13,781 bases of DNA from Bacteroidota bacterium. Lineage in GTDB: Bacteria; Bacteroidota; Bacteroidia; Chitinophagales; Saprospiraceae. The translations under genes were made by a program, and so were the position numbers. The DNA lies in contig JAJRQS010000157.1 of assembly GCA_024280135.1 (NCBI GenBank), forward strand, positions 1-13,781, in the 5' to 3' direction. This document shows positions 7,599-13,781 of this stretch, one piece after another. A model generated the notes under the pieces. The model did not search any database. It was given only the letters and a program-made list of their open reading frames with translations, and was not told the origin of the DNA. The stretch's first letter is position 1. Each line of letters begins with the position of its first letter.

Positions 7599-8279
7599 TT
7601 ATTTAGTCAAAATCAATTTTTCAGAAACCCACCCACCGGAATGTCGGTAATTCACAATGTAAACGCCTGCTGGTAGATGGCTAATATTCAACGTCTGGCG
7701 AGTGCCGGGTTCATTTTGCGAAAGCACCACCCGCCCTAGTAGATTCATAACGACTACTTGCGTAATTTCAGCAGAAGAATGGATGGTAAAAGCTCCAAAA
7801 GTCGGGTTTGGATAGATTTTTTGGGTTTTTATCGCAGTCTTTTGCTTTGGGGCTCCTTGCTTTTTGGTGTCTTTTTTTTCAGACCCAAAATCAAAACCTG
7901 CACCATAACATAATATATCTTTATCGTAACTTCTATCATAACCCGTTACAACAATCTCCTTCAGCAAATAACCTTGCTCTAGTGCCAAATGCAGCACTTG
8001 TCCTCTAGGCTCGATGGACAAGTCTGTTACTTTTGTGGTAAACCCGATATAACTCGTTGACAATTGATATTTACCGACACCCAAGATGGCCTTAAAAGAG
8101 CCATGTATGTCAGTCGATACACCTTTTACCAATTTCCCATTTTGGGTAAAAACAAGATTCGCATAAGCTAATGGTTCACCAGACTGATCCACTACTTTTC
8201 CTTTAATGAAACCAGTAGAAATCTGTGCCATCCCAACCTGAGCAAAAAAAACTAAACCAATAATCCATAATATTTTCAT
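7599..8279 (-). CDS. Exported protein: carboxypeptidase-like regulatory domain joined to a T9SS sorting tail
   Basis: A 226-residue secreted or surface protein of unknown role. Residues 1-18 are a signal peptide ending Gly-Met-Ala. Residues 22-112 are a CarboxypepD_reg-like domain (FIKGKVVD at 24-31, the SYIGF turn at 76-80), ending in LKEIVVTGY (106-114). That ending is the same element that links this domain to the plug of TonB-dependent receptors. No plug or barrel follows. Instead there is a 40-residue Lys/Gly-rich linker and then a type A T9SS C-terminal domain at 153-226, opening with KIYPNPTFGAF (154-164) and containing LPAGVYIV (202-209). The tail predicts export through the type IX system and removal or attachment at the cell surface. 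It is transcribed alone; a near-consensus box TAGAATTG (8306 to 8299, minus) sits upstream. Confidence 0.85.
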   Translation of the reverse strand: MKILWIIGLVFFAQVGMAQISTGFIKGKVVDQSGEPLAYANLVFTQNGKLVKGVSTDIHGSFKAILGVGKYQLSTSYIGFTTKVTDLSIEPRGQVLHLALEQGYLLKEIVVTGYDRSYDKDILCYGAGFDFGSEKKDTKKQGAPKQKTAIKTQKIYPNPTFGAFTIHSSAEITQVVVMNLLGRVVLSQNEPGTRQTLNISHLPAGVYIVNYRHSGGWVSEKLILTK

Positions 8280-8429
8280 AACTAACTAAAGTTTTGGACA
8301 ATTCTATAAAAGACCACAAGCGCAATGACCAAAATAACGCTTACTTGCTCCAATATGCTGCTAGCTACATAAAACTAAACCACAAAAAAACCGTTATATC
8401 TCACATTCGGACACAAACAAACAATCGTC

Positions 8430-10529
8430 TTGCAAAATATAAGTTTACAGTATCCAACTTGGTATATATTACTTTGCGTCCTACTGGGCGTAGTCTTTGC
8501 TCTGGGGCTGTATTTTAGGGATAATTCCTTTCGGGAAAAGAGTAAGAAAATGAATCCCATTCTTGGGTTTTTACGCTTTCTGACAGGAGCCTTAATTAGC
8601 TTCTTATTGCTCAGTCCACTCATTAAGTCTATAGAAACAAGAACCGAAAAACCCACCATCGTCATCGCACAAGATGCCTCGGAATCCATTGGATTGTCAA
8701 TGACAGCAGACCAAAAGGTAGCTTATCAAAACCAACTCAAAACACTCCAATCCAAACTCCGTGAAAAATACTTGGTCAAAACCTATAGTTTTGGAGAGCG
8801 AGTACGAGATAGCTTAGATTTTAACTTTAGTGATAAAATCACCAATATCTCAGGGGTCATGCAAGCCATTTATGACGATTATAGCCACCAGAATCTAGGC
8901 GCAATCATCTTGGCAACAGATGGCATTTACAACGAAGGCAGTAGTCCCAATTACCTTACGGACAAATTAGCTGTCCCCGTTTTCCCTATTGCTTTGGGAG
9001 ACACGACCATTGCTAAAGACTTGCTCATCAGACAAGTATTACATAATGACATCGCCTATCTAGGGGATAAGATGGAGGTCCAAGTGGATATTGATGCGAA
9101 GAACCTTGCGGGAAAAACGACAAAACTTTCCACTTATATTATTGAAGGGAAGAACTTGCGCAAAATCCAAGAAACCGTCCTCAACATAAACCAATCCAAC
9201 TTCTTCAAAACAGCTTCAATTGTCTTACCTTTGGACAAAAGTGGTGTACAACAATTTAGATTTCAACTAAACAGCATTCCTGGTGAGGTGTCTAAAGCAA
9301 ACAATACACGTGATATCTATATTGAAGTGTTGGATTCCAGGCAAAAGGTATTGATTTTGGCGGAAGCCCCACATCCCGACTTAGCGGCTATCAAACGAAG
9401 TCTTGCGACCAATAAGAATTATAAAATAACGACACGCCATATTGATGACTTTAAGGAGCCAATTGGTCAATATGACCTTGTCATTCTACATCAATTGCCT
9501 TCCAAAATGCACCCCGCTACAAAGATACTGAGTGCCTTAAAAAAACAAAACACACCTCATCTTTTTGTGGTTGGAAGTAAGTCTAATATTAATAATTTTA
9601 ATCGTGCCCAAAACTTAATTACGATAAAAGGGACCGGACAAAAACCCAACTTAGTACAAGGCGTTTTTAATGATAAATTCTCATCATTTACTTTGGAGAA
9701 CAAAACAAAGCAAGCGATTTCCGACTTCAATCCCATGTCTGCTCCATTTGGTTCTTTCACGTCCGCCCCACATGCGCAAAACATATTATTTCAAAGAATT
9801 GGAAAAATAAAAACAGCTTATCCACTTTGGAGTGTAGGGGAATCCGATGGAACTAAAATCGGTGTAATTACCGCAGAAGGGCTTTGGAGGTGGCGTCTTT
9901 TCGACTATATGCAACATCAAAACCATGATGCTTTTGATGAGTTGATGACTAAAACTATTCAATACCTTTCGGTCAAACAGGACAAGCGTAGGTTTCGTGT
10001 AAACATCGCCAAAAATCTCTTCAAAGAGAATGAACCGATCTTATTCAATGCAGAATTATACAACGAGAATTACGAGCTCATCAACGAGCCCGATGTGAGT
10101 CTGACGGTCATCAATGAGGAAGGTAAAGAATTTCCCTACTCTTTTACCCGTCAAGGAAATAGTTATCACATCAATGCGGGATTCTTTCCGGCAGGGCATT
10201 ATCGATTTAAAGGAAAAACCGTTTTTTCGGGTAAAGATTTTGAATCGAAAGGTAAATTTTCCATTCAAGAAATCCAACTGGAAAAGTATGTAACAACTGC
10301 CAATCACAATACATTAAGGCTCATGAGTCAAAGTTTTGGCGGTCAACTTATCTACCCAAATAAAATCAACGAACTCGCAGATATTATAAACAGTAAAAAC
10401 GCTGTTAAATCCATTATGTACCAAACGGCACGAAACAAGCCACTCATTAATTTGAGATGGATACTTGGAATCATTATTTTACTATTAGCAATCGAATGGT
10501 TTTTTAGAAAATATTTTGGTGGGTATTAG
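8430..10529 (+). CDS. VWA-like membrane protein with GATase1-like region, TTG start
   Basis: A 699-residue inner-membrane protein of the VWA/glutamine-amidotransferase-like family. Two helices lie at the N-terminus (about 12-29 and 45-65) and one at the C-terminus (about 676-693), with the bulk between them presumably periplasmic. A von Willebrand A-like domain at 75-190 carries the MIDAS motif DASES (82-86) and TDG (163-165). Residues 300-395 resemble the Rossmann-like fold of class I amidotransferases but show no catalytic Cys in the nucleophile position, so this part is probably non-enzymatic. The conserved EGLWRWRL is at 483-490. There is no ATG or GTG in frame between the stop at 8376-8378 and the TTG at 8430. 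The first in-frame ATG (8550) would delete helix 1, so TTG is the likely start. It lies 22 nt upstream of the M15 peptidase gene, which suggests an operon. Exact function unknown. Confidence 0.85.
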   Translation: MQNISLQYPTWYILLCVLLGVVFALGLYFRDNSFREKSKKMNPILGFLRFLTGALISFLLLSPLIKSIETRTEKPTIVIAQDASESIGLSMTADQKVAYQNQLKTLQSKLREKYLVKTYSFGERVRDSLDFNFSDKITNISGVMQAIYDDYSHQNLGAIILATDGIYNEGSSPNYLTDKLAVPVFPIALGDTTIAKDLLIRQVLHNDIAYLGDKMEVQVDIDAKNLAGKTTKLSTYIIEGKNLRKIQETVLNINQSNFFKTASIVLPLDKSGVQQFRFQLNSIPGEVSKANNTRDIYIEVLDSRQKVLILAEAPHPDLAAIKRSLATNKNYKITTRHIDDFKEPIGQYDLVILHQLPSKMHPATKILSALKKQNTPHLFVVGSKSNINNFNRAQNLITIKGTGQKPNLVQGVFNDKFSSFTLENKTKQAISDFNPMSAPFGSFTSAPHAQNILFQRIGKIKTAYPLWSVGESDGTKIGVITAEGLWRWRLFDYMQHQNHDAFDELMTKTIQYLSVKQDKRRFRVNIAKNLFKENEPILFNAELYNENYELINEPDVSLTVINEEGKEFPYSFTRQGNSYHINAGFFPAGHYRFKGKTVFSGKDFESKGKFSIQEIQLEKYVTTANHNTLRLMSQSFGGQLIYPNKINELADIINSKNAVKSIMYQTARNKPLINLRWILGIIILLLAIEWFFRKYFGGY

Positions 10530-10551
10530 TCCTTCTTATTTAAATAATTTT

Positions 10552-11478
10552 ATGAAAAATTTAACCTTATTGGCTTTGGCAATTTTAGTTTTTGGATGCA
10601 AGAACAACGCCACTTCTAGTGAAACGAGCACTTCCCTTTCCATACAAGATACCGCTAAAGGGGTCGTCGATACGCTTGCTAGAGAAACTAGCCTTTCAAT
10701 TCCTGCAAAGGACAGCTTGCCGATTGATGATACCCTATTGCAACAAACAACTAAATCGAAACCAAAGGACAAATCAAAACCTACCCATAAAACCACAACC
10801 TATCCTAACATCCTTGATTTAAAATACATCACAGGAAAATTTGATCAGCGAAAGCATCCGGATTTTGTTCGACTAAAAGAAAAATATTGCGCCTACCCTG
10901 ATATGTATTTACGCAAGGAGGTTTATGCAGCATTTTTAAAGATGCACAATGCTGCACAAGAGAAAAAGATAAATTTAATTATTAGATCTGCCACCCGAAA
11001 CTTCTTTACTCAGCGTCGTATTTGGGAAAACAAATGGACCGGTAGAAAAAAACTAGCAGGCGGAGAAAATTTAGCCAAAACAACTAAAAGCTCCTTATTA
11101 AAGGCAAAAAAAATCCTTCGCTACAGCAGTATGCCTGGCAGTTCTCGCCACCATTGGGGTACAGACATTGACTTAAATGACCTTGCTAATTCTTACTTCG
11201 AAACAGGTAAAGGATATAAAATGTATCAATGGATGAAAGCCCATGCACATGAATTTGGCTTCTACCAAGTCTATACCGAAAAAGGACCCGAACGACCTAC
11301 TGGCTACAATGAAGAACGTTGGCATTGGACTTACCTACCCACTTCAAAAAAAATCTTAGAGGCGGCTAAGCAAAAACTAAAAGATGAAGATTTCAGTGGC
11401 TTCCTAGGCGCGAACACCGCACCTAAGATTCACATCGTACGGGATTATGTATTAGGCATCAACAAAGCCTGTTTATAA
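10552..11478 (+). CDS. M15-family D,D-carboxypeptidase-like lipoprotein (VanY-like)
   Basis: A 308-residue predicted zinc peptidase acting on peptidoglycan stem peptides. Residues 1-16 are a lipoprotein signal with the lipobox LVFGC (Cys16), followed by a Ser/Thr/Lys-rich linker to about residue 85. The M15B/LAS domain covers about 110-275. It includes SATRN (146-150) and SSRHHWGTDIDL (197-208), which fits SxHxxGxxxD and gives His200 and Asp207 as zinc ligands. The motif ERWHW (256-260) gives Glu256 as general base and His259 as third ligand. All catalytic residues are present, so it should be active, probably trimming D-Ala or an equivalent bond from the periplasmic face of the inner or outer membrane. 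The upstream in-frame TTG at 10516 would overlap the VWA gene and spoil the lipoprotein signal, so the ATG at 10552 is used. The gene ends at a strong terminator. Confidence 0.9.
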   Translation: MKNLTLLALAILVFGCKNNATSSETSTSLSIQDTAKGVVDTLARETSLSIPAKDSLPIDDTLLQQTTKSKPKDKSKPTHKTTTYPNILDLKYITGKFDQRKHPDFVRLKEKYCAYPDMYLRKEVYAAFLKMHNAAQEKKINLIIRSATRNFFTQRRIWENKWTGRKKLAGGENLAKTTKSSLLKAKKILRYSSMPGSSRHHWGTDIDLNDLANSYFETGKGYKMYQWMKAHAHEFGFYQVYTEKGPERPTGYNEERWHWTYLPTSKKILEAAKQKLKDEDFSGFLGANTAPKIHIVRDYVLGINKACL

Positions 11479-11479
11479 A

Positions 11480-11513
11480 AAAAGGACTGCCTTGTATTCA
11501 AGACAGTCCTTTT
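11480..11513. terminator. Bidirectional intrinsic terminator between convergent genes
   Basis: AAAAGGACTG (11480-11489) pairs with CAGTCCTTTT (11504-11513). After one mismatch the stem continues as CTTG/CAAG around a TATT loop (11495-11498). A/T runs flank both arms, so it can end the M15 peptidase transcript and the convergent T9SS-cargo gene. Confidence 0.9.
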
Positions 11514-11534
11514 AACTATTTTTTCAAGTACCGA

Positions 11535-12566
11535 TTATTCAATAATAAATCGTTCTCTTTGGATTTCCCCATTCAATTGAATGTGAATCGTATAAATTCC
11601 CGTAGGCAGTTGACTGACAAGGATTTCATTCGTATTCGCTTGGAATACCTTTTGACCTAGTGCATTGTAAATAGAGGAAATTGGCGTTTCATCTCCAGTA
11701 ACCCCTCCTATATAAATCACATCTTTAACTGGATTAGGATATACATAGGTCGTAGGCACGACAGGCATATAAGCATTCACTACAGGAGAATACTCAAACT
11801 GACCATCAAAATCTATCTGCTTCAATCGATAATAATTAGCTTTAGACGCTGGCGTATAGTCGGTGAACTCGTATTGGTTAGCAGTGCGATCAGTATCACT
11901 TCCATCCACCCACCCAAGGGTGGTCCAGTCTTTGCCATTCGTGCTTTTTTCAATTGAAAAACCTCGGTTATTCGTCTCTGATAAGGTTTCCCAAGACAAT
12001 AAAACCGTATGCCCTGCAAGGGTCGCTTCAAAAGACGATAACTCAATGGGTAACAAAGCGCATGCAGCTAAAAATGCATTTGTGCTTTGGCACGTCCCTG
12101 TGTTACTGCCAATATCAATCGTCGGACCTCCAATAAAATGGCAAAAGTCGTCACAGTTTGCAAGATTGCTATTGCTAGCTAAATAAATAGAATTAACCGT
12201 AACTAAATTTGCAAAAGCAGCTGTGCTTGTAATCCCCGAATTATCTTGCAATAACAAAGTATTAGTAATTGATGTGATGTTATTTAGTCCTGAAAAATCA
12301 GTCAAAGTAGTATTCAGAATTCGTAAAGCGCCAGTTGTACTTGTAATGTTTGACAAAGCAGCTAGTGATGTGATAGGATCTGTACCATCATCATTAATTT
12401 CTAGTACTACACCACCTACAATAGTTGTACAGTTTGGGTAATCTGTTAAAAACTGATCTACCTCTGCTTGAGTCGTCATCGTAACGTTACTAGTTGGGCA
12501 TTGCGCCTTTAAACCAATGAAGCCAAATAAAAGGAAAAATGTTAAAGAGAACGTTGAGTAATTCAT
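11535..12566 (-). CDS. Secreted L-domain/leucine-rich-like protein with T9SS sorting tail
   Basis: A 343-residue secreted or surface protein. Residues 1-21 are a signal peptide ending in Ala before Gln-Cys. Residues 24-140 contain several solenoid-like units of about 20-24 residues with Leu/Ile at regular positions and Asn in the turns (LRILNTTLTDFSGL at 81-94, LLLQDNSGITS at 104-114, IYLASNSNLANC at 127-138). They resemble the receptor L-domain/leucine-rich fold seen in Bacteroidota surface proteins. Four Cys between 138 and 169 may form disulfides that cap the solenoid. Residues 172-265 form a beta-sandwich-like region starting LPIELSSF, common just before T9SS tails. Residues 272-343 are the type A sorting domain (VYPNPVKD at 275-282, LPTGIYTI at 320-327). 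A role in adhesion or binding is inferred from architecture, and no ligand can be named. It has a good promoter upstream. Confidence 0.85.
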   Translation of the reverse strand: MNYSTFSLTFFLLFGFIGLKAQCPTSNVTMTTQAEVDQFLTDYPNCTTIVGGVVLEINDDGTDPITSLAALSNITSTTGALRILNTTLTDFSGLNNITSITNTLLLQDNSGITSTAAFANLVTVNSIYLASNSNLANCDDFCHFIGGPTIDIGSNTGTCQSTNAFLAACALLPIELSSFEATLAGHTVLLSWETLSETNNRGFSIEKSTNGKDWTTLGWVDGSDTDRTANQYEFTDYTPASKANYYRLKQIDFDGQFEYSPVVNAYMPVVPTTYVYPNPVKDVIYIGGVTGDETPISSIYNALGQKVFQANTNEILVSQLPTGIYTIHIQLNGEIQRERFIIE

Positions 12567-12593
12567 AGGTGTTTATTTTATGTTTAATACCTA

Positions 12594-12624
12594 CAAAGAT
12601 ATTCTATACTTGATTCAAGTGAAA
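12594..12624 (-). promoter_or_regulatory. Bacteroidota promoter of the T9SS-cargo gene with internal palindrome
   Basis: On the minus strand TATCTTTG (12601 to 12594) is a perfect TAnnTTTG -7 box. TTTC (12624 to 12621), one base off TTTG, lies exactly 19 nt upstream as a -33 element. The spacer holds the perfect inverted repeat ACTTGA-T-TCAAGT (12608-12620), abutting the -33 box. The gene starts 27 nt after the -7 box. Confidence 0.65.
12608..12620. promoter_or_regulatory. Perfect 6+1+6 inverted repeat, candidate operator
   Basis: ACTTGA and TCAAGT flank a single T. The site lies between the -33 and -7 elements of the minus-strand promoter, where a bound repressor would block RNA polymerase. 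It is about 100 bp from the -7 box of the divergent SGNH gene, so joint control is possible but not shown. A 13-bp palindrome in AT-rich DNA can also arise by chance. Confidence 0.4.
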
Positions 12625-12720
12625 GCCTTTTATAACAATTACCCTTAAAGTAAAGAATAAAGTATGAGGTTTATACATATATCATTAAAATCTATTATAG
12701 CAATTAAAGGATATTTAGAC

Positions 12721-12728
12721 TATCTTTG
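12721..12728 (+). promoter_or_regulatory. Consensus -7 element for the SGNH hydrolase gene
   Basis: TATCTTTG is a perfect TAnnTTTG match, identical to the box of the divergent gene. It lies 19 nt before the ATG at 12748. No convincing -33 element is found 17-21 nt upstream. Confidence 0.6.
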
Positions 12729-12747
12729 AAAGACAATTAACTTTAAT

Positions 12748-13781
12748 ATGAACCGACTGTTTCTTTTCGCCTTCATTTGGCTATTACCACTCGCTATTTT
12801 CGCGCAAGTTCCTGACGTCGCAACCAACCAATGCATTAGTCTAGACAAGCCCGTTTACTGTAACAACCCCGCTTTAAATTGGTCTCAATATGCAGCCTTA
12901 TCAGACGGAGATGATGAAACGGTATTGGAAGTCGCTAGCCCCGTAACTATTGCCCTGCAAGTCGATGCCCAAAGTTCAACTGCTGATAGCCTAATTCTGC
13001 ATTGGCGGACACAGTCCTGGGAAAATCGCGATTCTAATCTAGCTTCTCTCAAACACTTTGAGATATATACGAGCCTGAATTCAACGAATGGAGTAGATGG
13101 AGATTGGGTTTTGATGAAAGAGGGTTTTAATACCTACAAAGATAACTTTATCTTCTTCCCAAATAACCAGCCTAAATGGGTAAAAATCAAAGAATTGGAA
13201 GTGGACACGCTAAAACTAGCTAGGCTTGAGATTTTCCAACAAGCGCCTGAGGGTAAAAAGGATGATATATGGATGTTTTTTGGGGACTCTCAGACCTTAC
13301 TTTGCATGGGAGCAGGCAGGACGACATACGAAGCGCCGACTAGGTTTGGCAATCAAATCCATAACCAAAACCCTTGTTATTATCCGATGATTATTAATGG
13401 AGGATTTGGTGGAGAAAGAGCTGTTGATGCGGTAACGAGGCTAGAAAAAATACTTGACGATATGCCTCAAATAAGTTTTATGGCTTGTGCTTACGGAATA
13501 AATGATGTGATGTACTCTTTCCCTCCGTTAGTTCCGTATGACGATCCCATTAATGACAATGCAACAGAACTTTTTTTAGATGCCTATATCGAGATATTAA
13601 ACATTTGTAAGGCAAGAGATGTCTTTCCTATTCCTGCTAGAATTCCTTGGATTCATTTTCCCAATCATTATTTCAAAGACTATACGGATACAACTGCGGA
13701 TAAAACAAATGGAATCACACCTATCAACTTAAATGAAATTGACACCTTAATAAAAATACACGCACCGTATGCAATAGATCC
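12748..13781 (+). CDS. Exported SGNH/GDSL hydrolase with N-terminal beta-sandwich region, 3'-truncated
   Basis: The frame is open from the ATG at 12748 to the window edge (344 full codons), so the C-terminus is missing. Residues 1-19 are a signal peptide ending Ile-Phe-Ala. Residues 25-165 form a beta-rich region (LHWRTQSW at 84-91, FEIYTSLNST at 104-113, KWVKIKELE at 143-151) that resembles a discoidin or carbohydrate-binding sandwich; this is a pattern impression. An SGNH hydrolase domain begins about 173: block I is FFGDSQT (177-183) with nucleophile Ser181, block II is a Gly-rich NGGFGGE (217-223), and block III is YGINDV (249-254), the GxND signature. Block V (DxxH) should lie past the edge. 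A secreted esterase or carbohydrate deacetylase is likely, with substrate unknown. A consensus promoter box lies 19 nt upstream, and it is divergent from the T9SS-cargo gene. The missing end may carry a T9SS tail. Confidence 0.85.
   Translation, partial: MNRLFLFAFIWLLPLAIFAQVPDVATNQCISLDKPVYCNNPALNWSQYAALSDGDDETVLEVASPVTIALQVDAQSSTADSLILHWRTQSWENRDSNLASLKHFEIYTSLNSTNGVDGDWVLMKEGFNTYKDNFIFFPNNQPKWVKIKELEVDTLKLARLEIFQQAPEGKKDDIWMFFGDSQTLLCMGAGRTTYEAPTRFGNQIHNQNPCYYPMIINGGFGGERAVDAVTRLEKILDDMPQISFMACAYGINDVMYSFPPLVPYDDPINDNATELFLDAYIEILNICKARDVFPIPARIPWIHFPNHYFKDYTDTTADKTNGITPINLNEIDTLIKIHAPYAID

Noticed and set aside
8294..8518. Plus-strand frame overlapping the start of the VWA-like gene
   Set aside because: No protein-like features. 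The overlapping frame from 8430 encodes the expected first membrane helix, so this is a shadow.
1..13781. Search by eye for a CRISPR array, tRNA or rRNA gene, insertion sequence or phage/defence module
   Set aside because: No spaced direct repeats, no cloverleaf-like or rRNA-like sequence, no transposase or integrase, and no long inverted repeats were seen. The gene set reads as core and envelope functions.

Overview
The window reads as AT-rich chromosomal DNA from a member of the Bacteroidota, plausibly a Saprospiria- or Cytophagia-like environmental bacterium (the class is inference). The evidence is: two proteins with C-terminal type IX secretion (Por) sorting tails, a TonB-dependent receptor with an N-terminal carboxypeptidase-like regulatory domain, a TlpA-like thioredoxin, a bactofilin/AtpZ gene pair, promoter boxes matching the Bacteroidota TAnnTTTG -7 consensus, and no clear Shine-Dalgarno sequences before the start codons. 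There are no rRNA or tRNA genes, CRISPR arrays, insertion sequences or phage genes that I can recognise. The gene content is mostly housekeeping and cell-envelope.

Layout. 1-699 (+) is the 3' part of a membrane fatty acid desaturase and ends at a strong bidirectional terminator (707-741). It converges on two minus-strand genes: an unknown membrane-anchored protein (758-1831) and a YpgQ-like HD-domain phosphohydrolase (1964-2617). From a divergent promoter region, 2831-4228 (+) encodes an exported TlpA-type thioredoxin-fold protein and 4349-6706 (+) a TonB-dependent receptor. Three minus-strand genes follow: atpZ-like (6747-6962), a bactofilin (6965-7408), and a small exported protein (7599-8279) that joins a receptor-type regulatory domain to a T9SS tail. 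Next is a plus-strand pair: a two-anchor VWA-like membrane protein (8430-10529, TTG start) and an M15 D,D-carboxypeptidase-like lipoprotein (10552-11478). Their shared terminator (11480-11513) lies between them and a convergent, secreted L-domain-like T9SS protein (11535-12566, -). The last gene (12748 to the window edge, +) is an exported SGNH hydrolase with an N-terminal beta-sandwich-like region. It diverges from the T9SS gene across a 181-bp region holding two perfect TATCTTTG boxes and a perfect palindrome.

How the genes fit together. Most products act at or beyond the inner membrane: outer-membrane uptake (receptor), periplasmic redox (TlpA-like), cell-wall trimming and shape (M15 peptidase, bactofilin) and surface-displayed or secreted proteins (T9SS cargo, SGNH hydrolase). 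No single pathway links the window. The likely transcription units are bactofilin-atpZ and VWA-M15. I did not find a convincing new multi-gene system. The most unusual points are the atpZ gene with no atp operon after it, the receptor-domain/T9SS-tail fusion, and the VWA/carboxypeptidase pair.
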